Below, in pieces: positions 50,867 through 61,255 of a stretch of 64,000 nucleotides of DNA; the stretch's first letter is position 1, and each line of letters starts with the position of its first letter. Location: the NCBI GenBank assembly GCA_030698225.1, contig JAUYNR010000073.1, positions 40,022 through 104,021 of the forward strand, in the 5' to 3' direction. The notes below the pieces were generated by a model that was given only the letters and a program-made list of their open reading frames with translations, had not been told where the DNA came from and did not search any database. Source of the DNA: Oxalobacteraceae bacterium. GTDB lineage: Bacteria; Pseudomonadota; Gammaproteobacteria; Burkholderiales; Burkholderiaceae_D. Made by a program: the position numbers and the translations under genes.

Positions 50867-51568
50867 ATGACAGTCACCCAAGATCTCTCGTTTCTCGCCC
50901 TGATTACCAACGCATCCATCATCGTGCAACTGATCATGGCCCTGCTGCTGGCCGTATCGCTGATGAGCTGGAGCTACATCTTCCGCAAGTCGTTTGCGAT
51001 CCGGGCGGCGCGCGCGCAGACTGAAGAATTCGAACGCGCATTCTGGTCGGGCGGCAATCTGAACACGCTGTATCAGGACGCAAGCTCCAGCCGGCGCCAG
51101 AGCAATGGCGCAACCGGCGCGCTGGAACGCATCTTCACCTCCGGTATGAGCGAATATCTGAAGGGGCAGGCGTCCTACACGAAAAAGGACGTCACGGATG
51201 CCAGCGCAACTTTGGACGGTGCCCGCCGTGCGATGCGCGCCGCCTACCAGCGCGAAATGGATGCGCTGGAATCGCATCTCGCCTTCCTGGCATCGGTCGG
51301 TTCGGTCTCGCCCTATGTCGGCCTGTTCGGCACCGTCTGGGGCATCATGAATGCGTTTCGCGGGCTGGCCAACGTGCAGCAGGCCACCCTGTCGGCGGTG
51401 GCGCCGGGGATTGCCGAAGCGCTGATCGCAACCGCGATCGGCCTGTTCGCGGCGATTCCTGCGGTGGTTGCGTATAACCGGTACTCGCACGATATCGACC
51501 GGCTGGCGATCCGCTTCGAGAGCTTCGTCGAGGAATTCTCGAACATCCTGCAACGCCAGGCGCACTAA
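50867..51568 (+). CDS. tolQ: Tol-Pal system protein TolQ
   Basis: A 233-residue inner-membrane protein with three transmembrane segments (about residues 15-40, 140-165 and 175-200). TolQ with TolR forms the proton-driven motor that energises TolA and outer-membrane constriction. The ExbB/TolQ signature is GSVSPYVGLFGTVWGIM, followed by APGIAEALIATAIGL. It is followed by tolR after 12 bp. Confidence 0.96.
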   Translation: MTVTQDLSFLALITNASIIVQLIMALLLAVSLMSWSYIFRKSFAIRAARAQTEEFERAFWSGGNLNTLYQDASSSRRQSNGATGALERIFTSGMSEYLKGQASYTKKDVTDASATLDGARRAMRAAYQREMDALESHLAFLASVGSVSPYVGLFGTVWGIMNAFRGLANVQQATLSAVAPGIAEALIATAIGLFAAIPAVVAYNRYSHDIDRLAIRFESFVEEFSNILQRQAH

Positions 51569-51580
51569 GGGGAAACTGCG

Positions 51581-52033
51581 ATGACCACCTCAATCTCCGG
51601 CTCGATGCGCGGCGGGCGCACCCGCAAGTTCAAATCCGAAATCAATGTGGTGCCCTACATCGACGTGATGCTGGTGCTGCTGGTGATCTTCATGGCGGCC
51701 GCACCGATGGCCAACCCCGGCATGGTGGACTTGCCGAACGCCGGCAAATCGGCGCTGCCGCCGAGCCAGTACGTCGAAGTGATCCTGAAAAAGGATGCCC
51801 GCGCACAGATTCGCGTCAATGGCCAAAACCAGGGCAGCTCCGCCAGCGGGACCACCAGCGCCAAAAACCACGCGGTACTGCTGGAAAACTTGCGCGAACT
51901 GCACCAGCAATATCCCGATTTGCCGCTGATGATTTCAGCCGAAAAAAACATCATTTATGACGATGTGGTGCAAGTCATTTCAGACGCAAAAAAAATCGGT
52001 ATCAACCGCGTCGGACTCGCGGCCAAACAGTGA
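51581..52033 (+). CDS. tolR: Tol-Pal system protein TolR
   Basis: A 150-residue ExbD/TolR protein. It has a cytoplasmic basic N-terminus, one TM with the motor Asp (INVVPYIDVMLVLLVIFM) and a periplasmic domain. It works with TolQ. AAGGGG precedes the start; tolA begins 16 bp after its end. Confidence 0.96.
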   Translation: MTTSISGSMRGGRTRKFKSEINVVPYIDVMLVLLVIFMAAAPMANPGMVDLPNAGKSALPPSQYVEVILKKDARAQIRVNGQNQGSSASGTTSAKNHAVLLENLRELHQQYPDLPLMISAEKNIIYDDVVQVISDAKKIGINRVGLAAKQ

Positions 52034-52049
52034 AAGCCGTCAAGAATCA

Positions 52050-53006
52050 ATGAACGCATCAACGCCCTATTTCGTTCCGCAGGAGCCCGGCCGCTGGCGC
52101 GCGATCGCCCTCGCCGCGGTGGTCCACGCGGCGCTGTTCGCGTTCCTGTGGATCGGCATCCGCTGGCAAAATGAAAAGCCGCTAACGGTCGAAGCGGAAA
52201 TCTGGAGCCCGAGCACGCAGGAGGCCGCACCGCTAGCGGCACAGAAAATACCGGAGCCGCTGCTTGAGCAGCCGCCCGAAAAAGTATTTGAAAAACCGGC
52301 GCCCCTGCCCGAGCCGCGCCCGGTGATCGCAACGCCGCTGCTGGCAAAACCCGATATCGCACTGGAGCAGGAAAAAAAGCGCAAGGCCCGGCAAGAGCAG
52401 CAGGAACGGCTGGCGGAAGAACAGCGTCAGGCGAAGGCGCTTCAGCAAAAAGAGGATCAGGAACGCCTGAAGAGACAGAAAATCGCGAACGAAAAACTGG
52501 CTGAGAAAGAAAAGGCTGAATATCTGACCAAGAAGAAGCGCGAGGCAGAAGAAGCCAGCAAGATCGCCGCCGCCGCGCAGGATAAAAAACGCAAGCAGGA
52601 ACTGGCAAAACAAGCCGCGCTCGCTGCAGAGGATGAAAAACTCGCCAAGCTGCGAGAAGAAAACCTGCGGCGCATGACCGGGGACAGCAGCGGCGGCGCC
52701 GGCACTGCCGCCAAATCGCAGGGCAATCGCGGCGACCCGAGCTATGGCGAGCGCATCAAGGCGAAAATCAAATCGAATACGATCTTTAACGTGCCCGCCA
52801 GCCTCGACGGCAACCCGGCCGCAGAGTATGAAGTCAGTCTGCTGCCCGACGGCACCATCCGCAGCATGCGCCTGAAGAAATCGTCCGGCGTGGCCGGCTT
52901 TGACGAGGCAGTCAAGCGCGGGATAGAAAAATCGGAACCGTATCCGAAGGACAAATCGGGCGAAGTCCCGCCCAGCTTCGACCTGATCTACAAACCGAAA
53001 GACTAA
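52050..53006 (+). CDS. tolA: Tol-Pal system protein TolA
   Basis: A 318-residue protein with an N-terminal membrane anchor ([19 protein letters not shown]). A long Lys/Glu/Ala coiled coil (about 110-215) spans the periplasm, and the C-terminal TonB-like domain has [18 protein letters not shown] and [17 protein letters not shown] segments. It connects TolQR to TolB and Pal. I start at ATG 52050, since the open frame further upstream overlaps tolR. The stop overlaps the tolB start (TAATG). Confidence 0.93.
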   Translation: MNASTPYFVPQEPGRWRAIALAAVVHAALFAFLWIGIRWQNEKPLTVEAEIWSPSTQEAAPLAAQKIPEPLLEQPPEKVFEKPAPLPEPRPVIATPLLAKPDIALEQEKKRKARQEQQERLAEEQRQAKALQQKEDQERLKRQKIANEKLAEKEKAEYLTKKKREAEEASKIAAAAQDKKRKQELAKQAALAAEDEKLAKLREENLRRMTGDSSGGAGTAAKSQGNRGDPSYGERIKAKIKSNTIFNVPASLDGNPAAEYEVSLLPDGTIRSMRLKKSSGVAGFDEAVKRGIEKSEPYPKDKSGEVPPSFDLIYKPKD

Positions 53007-54283
53007 TGACCATGATGAAAAAAATTTTGCTGCGCGCCGCCATCGCGATCAGCCTCACCGCCCCAGCCTTCGTGCATGCCCAACTGCAAGTCGAAATTTC
53101 CGGCGTAGGCGCCAGCCAGATACCGGTCGCCATCGCCTCCTTCGCCAACGAATCGATCGCGCCGCAACAGGTCACCGCCATCATCAAGGAAGACCTGAAC
53201 CGCAGCGGCATGTTCAAGATCATCGACACCGGCAGCGTTCTTTCGGAGACCGCGGCCGTCAATCTGGGCGACTGGAAGTCGCGCGGTGCCGATGCGCTGG
53301 TGGTCGGCAGCGTGCAGCGACTGGCCGATGGCCGCTTCGATGTCCGCTACAAACTGCTCGACACCGTCAAATCGGCGCAGCTGTCGGCGTTGGCGCTGGC
53401 AGCGCAACCGCAATTCACCCGGGTCAGCGCGCACAAGATCGCCGACGATATCTATGAAAAACTGACCGGCAGCCGCGGCGCTTTCTCGACCCGCATCGCG
53501 TATGTCACCAAAGCCGGCAACGAGTACCGGCTGGAAGTGGCCGACGCCGATGGCGAAGGCACCCAGGTCGCCCTGCGCTCCAAAGAACCGATCATCTCGC
53601 CCGCTTGGTCGCCGGACGGAACCAAGGTAGCGTATGTGTCGTTCGAGGCCAAAAAGCCGGTGATCTACGTGCAAAACCTGATCACCCGCCAACGGACCGT
53701 GCTGGCCGGCTTCAAGGGCAGCAACTCGGCGCCATCATGGTCGCCCGATGGCAGCAAACTGGCAGTGGCGCTGGCGCGCAACAGCCTGACCCAGGTCTAC
53801 AGCATCAACCAGGATGGCAGCAACCTGCGCCGCCTGACCAATACCAACGGCATCGACACCGAACCGCAATTCTCGGCCGACGGCCAGAGTATCTATTTCA
53901 CCAGCGACCGCAGCGGCGGCCCGCAGATCTACAAGATGGGCGCCAACGGCGGCGAGGCACAGCGCGTCACCTTCAACGGCACTTACAACATCAGTCCGCG
54001 CATCTCGCCCGATGGCAAGCTGCTGGCTTATATTTCACGCCGCAATGGCCAGTTCCAGCTATACGTGCTGGATCTCGCCAACGGTCAGGAGCAACGCCTG
54101 TCCGACACCGTCAAGGACGAATCGCCGAGCTTCTCACCCAACAGCAAGTACCTGATGTACGCAACCGAAGCCGGCAAACGCGGCTCGCTTGCGGTGGTAT
54201 CTGTTGATGGCCGCGCCAGGCATCGCCTGACCACCAGGGCCGGCGATATCCGGGAGCCCACCTGGGGCCCATTCATGAAATAA
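53006..54283 (+). CDS. tolB: Tol-Pal system periplasmic protein TolB
   Basis: A 425-residue beta-propeller protein with a signal peptide ([20 protein letters not shown]). The N-terminal TolB domain is followed by WD-like repeats ([44 protein letters not shown]). It binds Pal and TolA. It begins in the tolA stop, which implies translational coupling. Confidence 0.97.
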   Translation: MTMMKKILLRAAIAISLTAPAFVHAQLQVEISGVGASQIPVAIASFANESIAPQQVTAIIKEDLNRSGMFKIIDTGSVLSETAAVNLGDWKSRGADALVVGSVQRLADGRFDVRYKLLDTVKSAQLSALALAAQPQFTRVSAHKIADDIYEKLTGSRGAFSTRIAYVTKAGNEYRLEVADADGEGTQVALRSKEPIISPAWSPDGTKVAYVSFEAKKPVIYVQNLITRQRTVLAGFKGSNSAPSWSPDGSKLAVALARNSLTQVYSINQDGSNLRRLTNTNGIDTEPQFSADGQSIYFTSDRSGGPQIYKMGANGGEAQRVTFNGTYNISPRISPDGKLLAYISRRNGQFQLYVLDLANGQEQRLSDTVKDESPSFSPNSKYLMYATEAGKRGSLAVVSVDGRARHRLTTRAGDIREPTWGPFMK

Positions 54284-54318
54284 TGCCTTCCTCAACACTT
54301 TACAATCACGGGAATCCA

Positions 54319-54855
54319 ATGCGCACATCCATCACCCTGACTCTCATTGCCGCTAGCATCCTGCTACTGGGCGCCTGCAGCTCGCCGACCAAACTGAGCG
54401 ACAAGGCTCCGGTAGTAGATCGCAGCGGCCAGACCTCCCAGGCCGGCACCGGCCAGGTCGACCCGCGTACCGTCAGCACCGTTAACGCCGGCGCCACCGA
54501 TCCGCTGAACGATCCGCAAGGCGTTCTGGCCAAGCGCAGCATCTACTTCGACACCGACAGCTATGTCGTAAAAGGCGAATTCCAGCCGGTGGTCGAAGGG
54601 CATTCCAGATATCTGGTCAAGAACACCGCGCGCAAGATCATCATCCAGGGCAATACCGATGAACGCGGTGGACGTGAATACAATTTGGCACTGGGCCAGA
54701 AACGTGCGGAAGCGGTACGCAAGTCGCTGTCCCTGCTAGGGGTGCCGGAGTCACAAATGGAAGCCGTTTCTCTGGGCAAGGAAAAACCGAAGGCGCTCGG
54801 CAGCGACGAAGAATCATGGGCTGAAAATCGCCGCGCAGACATCGTCTACCCATAA
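54319..54855 (+). CDS. pal: Peptidoglycan-associated lipoprotein Pal
   Basis: A 178-residue lipoprotein with the lipobox LLGAC and a C-terminal OmpA-like peptidoglycan-binding domain (IYFDTDSYVVK, IIIQGNTDERGGREYNLALGQKRA). It links the outer membrane to the wall. I use ATG 54319, since the ATG at 54283 lies before the signal peptide and overlaps the tolB stop. Confidence 0.96.
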   Translation: MRTSITLTLIAASILLLGACSSPTKLSDKAPVVDRSGQTSQAGTGQVDPRTVSTVNAGATDPLNDPQGVLAKRSIYFDTDSYVVKGEFQPVVEGHSRYLVKNTARKIIIQGNTDERGGREYNLALGQKRAEAVRKSLSLLGVPESQMEAVSLGKEKPKALGSDEESWAENRRADIVYP

Positions 54856-54864
54856 GCATCGGCC

Positions 54865-55614
54865 ATGAAAACGATCATCCACTCCAGACTCGCTGCGGCC
54901 TTGATGGTCGTTTTTACCCATGCTGCTGTGCCGGCCTACGCCGGCCTGTTTGACGACGACGAAGCACGCAGGGCCGTGCTTGACCTGCGCAGCAGGATCG
55001 ATGCCAGCAATACCCGCATCGATGGCAAGGCCGATAAGAGCAGCACGCTCGAACTGGCCAACCAGAACCAGCAGCTGCAAGCTGAAATCGCAAATCTGCG
55101 CGGACAAATCGAGCTCTTGACCAACGAACTGGCCAATGCCCAGCGCCGGCAAAAGGATTTTTACGTGGACCTGGATAACCGGATCCGCAAGCTGGAACCG
55201 CAAGTGGTTACCGTTGACGGCAAGGAAGCCAGTGTCCAGCCTTCAGAACAACTGGCTTATGACGCCGCACTGGCAGCCTTCAAGGCCGCTGACTACAAAC
55301 GGGCCGGCGCAGCGTTTTCCGATTTCCTGCGGCGCTATCCGCAATCCGGTTATGCACCCTCGGCTCAATACTGGCTGGGCAATGCGTACTATGCGCAGCG
55401 CGACTACAAGAACGCAATTGCAGCGCAACAGTTAGTGGTACAAAATTATCCGGACAACCCCAAGGCCGCCGATGCGATGCTTAATATCGCCAGCTGTTAT
55501 ACCGAGCTGAAAGACAAAGCCAATGCAAAAAAAACTCTGGAAAAACTGATTGCGCAATACCCGGGATCGCCTACCGCGCAAACCGCCAAAGAACGCTTGA
55601 GCGCATTCCAATAA
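54865..55614 (+). CDS. cpoB: Cell-division coordinator CpoB (YbgF)
   Basis: A 249-residue periplasmic protein with a signal peptide (LAAALMVVFTHAAVPAYA), a coiled coil that trimerises (about residues 35-95) and C-terminal TPR units (YDAALAAFKAADYKRAGAAF, YWLGNAYYAQRDYKNAI). CpoB couples Tol-Pal constriction with septal wall synthesis. It is 9 bp after pal and closes the operon. Confidence 0.95.
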   Translation: MKTIIHSRLAAALMVVFTHAAVPAYAGLFDDDEARRAVLDLRSRIDASNTRIDGKADKSSTLELANQNQQLQAEIANLRGQIELLTNELANAQRRQKDFYVDLDNRIRKLEPQVVTVDGKEASVQPSEQLAYDAALAAFKAADYKRAGAAFSDFLRRYPQSGYAPSAQYWLGNAYYAQRDYKNAIAAQQLVVQNYPDNPKAADAMLNIASCYTELKDKANAKKTLEKLIAQYPGSPTAQTAKERLSAFQ

Positions 55615-55662
55615 CGCAAAGACTGGCAGCGCAGCTTTCTTTGCAAATAACGCCCGGCGCAT

Positions 55663-55691
55663 TTGACAGAGTCCCGGCACTTACCTATAAT
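55663..55691 (+). promoter_or_regulatory. Consensus promoter of tRNA-Lys
   Basis: TTGACA (55663-55668) and TATAAT (55686-55691) with a 17-bp spacer, ending 11 bp before the tRNA. Both boxes are perfect matches to sigma-70 consensus. Confidence 0.9.
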
Positions 55692-55702
55692 TACGTTCTT
55701 TC

Positions 55703-55778
55703 GGGTCGTTAGCTCAGCTGGTAGAGCAGCGGACTTTTAATCCGTTGGTCGCAGGTTCGAATCCCGCACGGCCTACCA
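55703..55778 (+). tRNA. tRNA-Lys (TTT), copy 1
   Basis: A 76-nt tRNA with encoded CCA: acceptor GGGTCGT/ACGGCCT, anticodon loop ACTTTTAA with TTT, T-arm GGTTCGAATCC. An identical copy follows at 55863. Confidence 0.97.
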
Positions 55779-55796
55779 CGAATACCGCAATACTTT

Positions 55797-55830
55797 AAAA
55801 AGGGTTTGCTCTTGCAAGCCCTTTTTATTT
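55797..55830 (+). terminator. Terminator-like hairpin between tRNA-Lys copies
   Basis: Arms of 13 bp (55797-55809 and 55814-55826) with one G-T pair and a tail of Ts. Confidence 0.75.
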
Positions 55831-55862
55831 CCCTGCAACAGAGCGGGAATAGCATCACTTTT

Positions 55863-55938
55863 GGGTCGTTAGCTCAGCTGGTAGAGCAGCGGACTTTTAA
55901 TCCGTTGGTCGCAGGTTCGAATCCCGCACGGCCTACCA
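55863..55938 (+). tRNA. tRNA-Lys (TTT), copy 2
   Basis: Identical in sequence to the copy at 55703. No promoter of similar quality lies in the 84 bp before it, so it may depend on read-through of the hairpin upstream. Confidence 0.97.
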
Positions 55939-55947
55939 AAATGACGA

Positions 55948-55975
55948 AGGGCTAGCCTTAACCGGCTAGCCCTTT
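55948..55975. terminator. Terminator after tRNA-Lys copy 2
   Basis: Ten-bp arms AGGGCTAGCC (55948-55957) and its complement (55964-55973), loop of 6 nt and a T-run. It may also end the convergent kinase gene. Confidence 0.9.
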
Positions 55976-55994
55976 TGCTTTGTGCGCACGCATT

Positions 55995-56984
55995 TCAGAC
56001 CATCCACAGCGGCCCCTCTTCCATCAGCGCGACCTGCTCGCGCAGTTCCAGAATCCGGTCCTGCCAGTAGCGCTGCGTGTTAAACCACGGGAATGCGACC
56101 GGAAAAGCCGGATCGTCCCAGCGCCGCGCCAGCCAGGCCGCATAGTGGATCAGGCGCAGGGTGCGCAGCGCTTCCACCAGATGCAGTTCGCGCGGATTGA
56201 AGTCGCAAAAATCTTCATAGCCTGCCAGCAAATCGGCCATCTGGCGCGACCTGTCGGCACGCTCGCCCGACAGCAGCATCCACAGATCCTGCATCGCCGG
56301 CCCCATCCTGCTATCGTCAAAATCGACGAAATGCGGGCCGGCATCGGTCCACAACACATTGCCGACGTGGCAGTCGCCATGCAGACGCAACATTTGCAGC
56401 GCACCGGCCCGCTCATAGCAATGCTGGACGCCTTCCAGCGCCTGCGCGATGACGCTGCGATACGCGTCCAGCAGATCGGGCGGAATGAAGCTGTGCGACA
56501 GCAAATACTCTTGCGGTTCGATACCGAAGCTTTGGATATCCAGCGTCGGGCGCGCCTGATACGGCTGCAGTGCAGCAACCGCATGGATGCGGCCGATGAA
56601 GCGCCCCAGCCACTCCAGCGTGGCGCGGTCTTCCAGTTCCGGTGCGCGACCGCCGTGCCGGGTGAAGACCGCGAAGCGAAAGCCGTCGAACACCTGTAGC
56701 GAAGAACCATTCACCACCTGCGCCGGCACCACCGGTATCTCGCGCTCAGCCAGTTCCTGCACAAATGCATGCTCTTCCAGGATCGCAGCGTCGCTCCAGC
56801 GCTGCGGGCGATAAAACTTGACCACCAGCGGCGGCCCGTCATCGATGCCGATCTGGTATACCCGATTTTCATAGCTGTTGAGCGCCAGCATGCGGCCATC
56901 GCCATGCAGGCCGACGCTATCGAGCGCATCCAGCACGCAGTCGGGAGATAAGGTCGCAAACGAAAGGGGATTTAAAGGTTTCAT
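55995..56984 (-). CDS. srkA: Stress response serine/threonine kinase SrkA
   Basis: A 329-residue YihE/SrkA kinase of the APH/ChoK fold. The catalytic loop is [12 protein letters not shown] and the metal site is [11 protein letters not shown]. In E. coli SrkA protects against stress and prevents death via MazF. I use ATG 56984 ([15 protein letters not shown]); the longer frame to 57110 adds no conserved sequence. It is divergent from the YecA-like gene. Confidence 0.93.
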   Translation of the reverse strand: MKPLNPLSFATLSPDCVLDALDSVGLHGDGRMLALNSYENRVYQIGIDDGPPLVVKFYRPQRWSDAAILEEHAFVQELAEREIPVVPAQVVNGSSLQVFDGFRFAVFTRHGGRAPELEDRATLEWLGRFIGRIHAVAALQPYQARPTLDIQSFGIEPQEYLLSHSFIPPDLLDAYRSVIAQALEGVQHCYERAGALQMLRLHGDCHVGNVLWTDAGPHFVDFDDSRMGPAMQDLWMLLSGERADRSRQMADLLAGYEDFCDFNPRELHLVEALRTLRLIHYAAWLARRWDDPAFPVAFPWFNTQRYWQDRILELREQVALMEEGPLWMV

Positions 56985-57104
56985 GGACGCATTGTAGTGC
57001 CTCTGAACGTTTACGCGATCTTGTCGCAATCCCGTCGTGCGCCGGCACCGGGCGCAACGCGCTACACTGTCGGTCTTGCCGCTTTTATCCTGACAAAAAT
57101 CCTT

Positions 57105-57812
57105 ATGCAACTCGACGACCCGTTATCCGATAAAGAATTCAAGGAACTCGACCAGTTCCTGCTCTCCGACCGCTGCGCTGAGGATGGCATGACCATGGAC
57201 TCGCTGCATGGCTACCTGACTGCGCTGGTGATTGGGCCTGAAATGGTGCTGATGCCGGAGTGGCTACCGAACGTCTGGGGACCGGAGCTGAAAAAAGCGC
57301 CGCAATTCAAATCCGAGAAAGAACTGGAGCGCATCACCGGCCTAATTGCGCGCGTGATGAACGAAATCGCGGTGACGCTGGAAGTCGCGCCCAGGGAATT
57401 CGAGCCGCTGTATTGCGAATATGAATTTGAAGGCCGCCCGGTGATCGATGGCGAAGCTTGGGCCTGGGGCTTCTGGGAAGGCATCCAATTGCGCGCGCAG
57501 GCGTGGGATGCGATCTGGTCATCGAATATCGCCGCACTGGTGCGCCCGATTTACCTGCTCGGCGCAGAGGAAATCGAGGAAGAGGAAATGGTACTGGTGG
57601 ACGACCCGATCAAGCGCCATAAGCTGGCAATCGAAGTCGAGGCGGCGATTCCGGAAATCTACCGCTTCTGGCTGCCGCACAGGAAATCGGCAGTCACACC
57701 CCTCAAGCGCGAGGCGCCCAAGGTGGGTAGAAACGACTCGTGCGCGTGCGGCAGCGGCAAGAAATTCAAGAAGTGCTGTGGCGAAAATCAGTCTGAAAAC
57801 AAGGCGGAATGA
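57105..57812 (+). CDS. YecA/UPF0149-family protein with C-terminal SEC-C motif
   Basis: A 235-residue protein. The UPF0149 domain ([29 protein letters not shown], residues about 12-170) is followed by a zinc-binding SEC-C motif ([13 protein letters not shown]) as in the SecA C-terminus. The family may contact ribosomes or SecB-type partners; the exact role is unknown. ATG 57105 gives the family N-terminus. Confidence 0.9.
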   Translation: MQLDDPLSDKEFKELDQFLLSDRCAEDGMTMDSLHGYLTALVIGPEMVLMPEWLPNVWGPELKKAPQFKSEKELERITGLIARVMNEIAVTLEVAPREFEPLYCEYEFEGRPVIDGEAWAWGFWEGIQLRAQAWDAIWSSNIAALVRPIYLLGAEEIEEEEMVLVDDPIKRHKLAIEVEAAIPEIYRFWLPHRKSAVTPLKREAPKVGRNDSCACGSGKKFKKCCGENQSENKAE

Positions 57813-57835
57813 GCGCCATGCCACAGCAATAAAAC

Positions 57836-57909
57836 ATGGGGTATTGCCATTTATATGGAGATTGCCGCTTTATTTCATTGCGATTTTAAAAATACAATGA
57901 ACAGTATAT
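57836..57909 (+). repeat. Dispersed 72-bp repeat, copy 10
   Basis: GGGGTAT at 57838-57844, CCGCT at 57865-57869, TTGCG at 57878-57882, AAAATACAA and CAGTATA at 57902-57908, 64 bp apart. It lies between the convergent YecA-like and orn genes. Confidence 0.8.
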
Positions 57910-57960
57910 TAATGCCTGCCGGGCACATGAAATAACGGACAGCGACAAGCTGGGTGCAGC

Positions 57961-58557
57961 TTATTCCTTGATGAAATGCTCGCGGTAGTAGCGCAGTTCT
58001 TCGACCGATTCCAGAATATCGGCCAGCGCGGTATGCTTTTGATGCTTCTTGAAGCCGGTGGCAATTTCCGGCTTCCAGCGCTTGCACAGCTCCTTCAGCG
58101 TCGAGACGTCCAGGTTGCGGTAATGGAAGAAGGTTTCCAGTTTCGGCATGCCGCGCGCCATGAAGCGGCGATCCTGACAAATCGTATTGCCGCACATCGG
58201 CGATTTTCCAGCCGGCACAAAATGCTTCAGAAAATCGATCAGTGCAGACTCGGCATCCGCTTCGCTTACCGTCGATGTCTTGACCCGCTCAATCAGACCG
58301 GAGCGGCCGTGCGTGCCTTGGTTCCACTTATCCATGCCGTTCATGGTCGCATCGGACTGGTGAATCGCAAACACCGGGCCTTCGGCCAGGATATTGAGTT
58401 GCGCATCGGTAACGACGACCGCAACCTCGATGATGCGGTCATGATCCGGGTCCAGACCGGTCATTTCCATGTCGACCCAGATCAGGTTAAACTCGTTCGG
58501 ACGCACAGGCGCGGCCGGTTTGTCGGATGATGCTGGCAATTCAGGGGCTTGTGACAT
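57961..58557 (-). CDS. orn: Oligoribonuclease
   Basis: A 198-residue DEDD exonuclease that degrades 2-5 nt RNAs, including pGpG from c-di-GMP turnover. The motifs are [14 protein letters not shown] (Asp, Glu), a middle [10 protein letters not shown] (Asp) and [10 protein letters not shown] (His, Asp) near the end. ATG 58557 has AAAGGAAG upstream. It is divergent from the M48 protease gene. Confidence 0.96.
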   Translation of the reverse strand: MSQAPELPASSDKPAAPVRPNEFNLIWVDMEMTGLDPDHDRIIEVAVVVTDAQLNILAEGPVFAIHQSDATMNGMDKWNQGTHGRSGLIERVKTSTVSEADAESALIDFLKHFVPAGKSPMCGNTICQDRRFMARGMPKLETFFHYRNLDVSTLKELCKRWKPEIATGFKKHQKHTALADILESVEELRYYREHFIKE

Positions 58558-58598
58558 AATTCTTCCTTTAGAAGTCGTCATTTTCTCACAGGCACAGC

Positions 58599-59855
58599 AT
58601 GTCTTCACTCGCATTTTCAGTTTTGTTCGTTAGCTTCCTGCTGCTCACGCTGGTCGTGCGGTTCTGGCTGGCATCAAGGCACATCCGGCATATTCTTATG
58701 CATCGCAGTGCGGTTCCGAGCGAATTCGCCGGCAAAATTTCGCTAGAAGCGCATCAAAAAGCAGCCGATTACACTATCGCCAAAACCAAGCTGGGCGTTG
58801 TTCTGCTGCTGGTGCATGCAGCGGTACTGATCTGCTTCACCCTGCTGGGCGGCCTGCAATGGCTATCGAGCGCGGTATTCAATCTCACCGGTGTCGGCAT
58901 GGATTACCAAATCGGCCTGATTCTGGCGTTCGCCCTGATTTCCAGCCTGCTCGATCTGCCGTTCGACTACTACAAACAGTTCGTGCTGGAGCAGCGCTTC
59001 GGCTTCAACAAGATGAGCGTGCGCCTGTTCTTTGCCGACATGCTGAAAAACACGCTGATCGGCGCAGTCATCGGCCTGCCTTTGCTATGGGTGGTGCTGA
59101 CCCTGATGGAGAAATCCGGCAGCCTGTGGTGGCTATACACCTGGCTGGTCTGGAGCGGCTTTCAATTGCTGATGCTGGTGCTGTACCCGACCGTGATCGC
59201 GCCGCTGTTCAACAAATTTACGCCTCTGACCGATCAAGCGCTGGTGCAGCGCATCGACGGCTTGATGCAGCGGGTCGGATTCGCCGCCAAGGGGCTTTTT
59301 GTGATGGATGGCTCCAAGCGCAGCGCCCACGGTAACGCCTATTTTTCGGGCTTCGGTGCGGCCAAGCGAATCGTCTTTTTCGACACCTTGCTGTCGCGCC
59401 TGTCGCCAGAGGAAATCGAAGCGGTGCTGGCCCATGAGCTCGGGCATTTCAAGCTGAAACACATAGTCAAACGGATTACCGTGATGTTTTTGGTATCACT
59501 CGGATTCCTGGCGTTATTGGGCTATCTGAAGGCACAGACCTGGTTCTATACCGGCCTGGGAGTTGACCCGATGCTGCTGGCCGGCACCGATGCGATGGCG
59601 CTGATTCTGTTCATGCTGGTGTTGCCGGTATTTACCTTCCTGCTGTCGCCGCTGAGTTCGATCACCTCGCGCAAACACGAATTCGAGGCCGATGCCTTTG
59701 CCGCCAAGCATACCCGATCACAGGACCTGGTCGCGGCTCTGGTCAAGCTCTATGAAGACAATGCCTCCACCCTGACTCCGGATCCGCTGTACTCGACCTT
59801 CTATGATTCGCATCCGCCTGCCAGCGTGCGCATCAGCAAATTACTGTCCGCTTAA
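58599..59855 (+). CDS. M48-family metalloprotease (Ste24-like)
   Basis: A 418-residue inner-membrane zinc protease. The active site [10 protein letters not shown] lies near residue 280, with a downstream zinc Glu in [10 protein letters not shown]. Several membrane segments precede and follow it, and the N-terminal layout matches CAAX prenyl protease 1 (Ste24). The substrates are unknown in bacteria of this type. phhB follows after 14 bp. Confidence 0.93.
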   Translation: MSSLAFSVLFVSFLLLTLVVRFWLASRHIRHILMHRSAVPSEFAGKISLEAHQKAADYTIAKTKLGVVLLLVHAAVLICFTLLGGLQWLSSAVFNLTGVGMDYQIGLILAFALISSLLDLPFDYYKQFVLEQRFGFNKMSVRLFFADMLKNTLIGAVIGLPLLWVVLTLMEKSGSLWWLYTWLVWSGFQLLMLVLYPTVIAPLFNKFTPLTDQALVQRIDGLMQRVGFAAKGLFVMDGSKRSAHGNAYFSGFGAAKRIVFFDTLLSRLSPEEIEAVLAHELGHFKLKHIVKRITVMFLVSLGFLALLGYLKAQTWFYTGLGVDPMLLAGTDAMALILFMLVLPVFTFLLSPLSSITSRKHEFEADAFAAKHTRSQDLVAALVKLYEDNASTLTPDPLYSTFYDSHPPASVRISKLLSA

Positions 59856-59869
59856 AAAAGGTGATGCAC

Positions 59870-60220
59870 ATGATAGATACCAATACCTTATTGCAAAAAG
59901 AATGCGTGCCCAATGCAGCCGCACTGAGCGCAAATGAAATCACCGAATATCTGGCCGCAGTCAGCGGCTGGCAACAGGATGGCGCGCGCATCGCCAAGTC
60001 ATTCGCGTTCAAGGACTATTATGAAACGCTGGCTTTCGTGAATGCGATTGCCTATGTGATCCATGCCGAAGACCATCATCCGGAATTGACTGTCACTTAC
60101 AACCGCTGCCTGGTGAAATTCGATACTCATACCGCAAACAATGGCCGCGGCGGCATTTCGGAAAACGATTTCATCTGTGCGGCGAAAATCGATGCGATTT
60201 TCGAGCAAACCTTTTCCTGA
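59870..60220 (+). CDS. phhB: Pterin-4a-carbinolamine dehydratase
   Basis: A 116-residue PCD/DCoH protein that regenerates the tetrahydropterin cofactor of phenylalanine hydroxylase. The motif [20 protein letters not shown] holds the catalytic histidines. I use ATG 59870, since AAGGTGATG lies 6 nt before it; a GTG at 59861 overlaps that site. No phhA is in the window. Confidence 0.92.
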   Translation: MIDTNTLLQKECVPNAAALSANEITEYLAAVSGWQQDGARIAKSFAFKDYYETLAFVNAIAYVIHAEDHHPELTVTYNRCLVKFDTHTANNGRGGISENDFICAAKIDAIFEQTFS

Positions 60221-60245
60221 TCGGGTACCTCCGAATGAAAATTTC

Positions 60246-61136
60246 ATGACCCTTTATTCCGGCACCGTGATCGCAGCGCATGGCAGGCACTATCTGGTCG
60301 AAGCAAACAACCTCAAGCTCCAATGTGTCACCCGGGGCAAAAAAAACGATGTCGCAGTCGGCGATATCGTCAATCTGAAGCTGACCTCTGCCAATCAGGG
60401 CGTGATCGAGTCGATCGCCGAGCGCAAAACCTTGCTGTACCGCTCGGATCAATACAAATCCAAATTGCTGGCAGCTAACGTCACGCAACTGTTCATCGTG
60501 GTTGCCACCGAACCCGGCTTTGCCGATGACCTGATTTCCCGTTCGCTGATCGCAGCGGAAGCGGCCGGCGTTGCAGCCCACATCGTGCTCAATAAAACCG
60601 ATGTCACCGAAGCGCTGCCGAAAACGCGCGAGCGCCTGAAAGCCTATTCCTCGCTGGGCTATCCGATCCATGAAGTGTCGGCACGAGCCCAGCCAGAAGC
60701 GGCTTGCGCGACGCTGCAACCGCTGCTGGACCGGCAATCGACCATCCTGATCGGCCAGTCCGGCATGGGAAAATCGTCTTTAATTAATCTGCTGGTACCT
60801 GATGCGGAGATCGCCACGCGCGAGATTTCGGCCGCACTCGATACCGGCAAGCACACTACCACCTTCACTCGCCTGTATCGTACCGACAGCAACACTGCGA
60901 TCATCGACTCGCCGGGATTCCAGGAATTTGGACTCTATCATCTGACCGAAGGAATGCTGGAACGCGCGTTCGTGGAGTTTGCACCATATCTGGGTCAGTG
61001 CAAGTATTACAATTGCCATCACAATAACGAGCCGCATTGCGCGGTCAGGGCGGCATTGGAATCCGGCCAAATTGCCGGAATGCGTCACGCGTTATACCTC
61101 CAATTGGTGCATGAGTCGGCACAGACATTGTATTGA
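60246..61136 (+). CDS. rsgA: Ribosome small-subunit GTPase RsgA
   Basis: A 296-residue circularly permuted GTPase that checks 30S maturation. An OB domain ([20 protein letters not shown]) is followed by the permuted motifs NKTDV (G4), [11 protein letters not shown] (G1) and IDSPGFQ (G3), and a zinc finger [17 protein letters not shown] 60246 gives the family start. Confidence 0.95.
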   Translation: MTLYSGTVIAAHGRHYLVEANNLKLQCVTRGKKNDVAVGDIVNLKLTSANQGVIESIAERKTLLYRSDQYKSKLLAANVTQLFIVVATEPGFADDLISRSLIAAEAAGVAAHIVLNKTDVTEALPKTRERLKAYSSLGYPIHEVSARAQPEAACATLQPLLDRQSTILIGQSGMGKSSLINLLVPDAEIATREISAALDTGKHTTTFTRLYRTDSNTAIIDSPGFQEFGLYHLTEGMLERAFVEFAPYLGQCKYYNCHHNNEPHCAVRAALESGQIAGMRHALYLQLVHESAQTLY

Positions 61137-61194
61137 GTACCGAGTCCGTACCAACGGGTATTCCGGCAAGGGATTCGATTCATGACTAATCCCT

Positions 61195-61200
61195 TATAAT
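61195..61200 (+). promoter_or_regulatory. Candidate -10 box of argF
   Basis: A perfect TATAAT 55 bp before the argF start. A clear -35 is not seen at the right distance. Confidence 0.5.
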
Positions 61201-61255
61201 TGAAGCAGTTATACAACTATGGCAGCAAGCATCATGCTTGTTTCCGCTTCTACTT

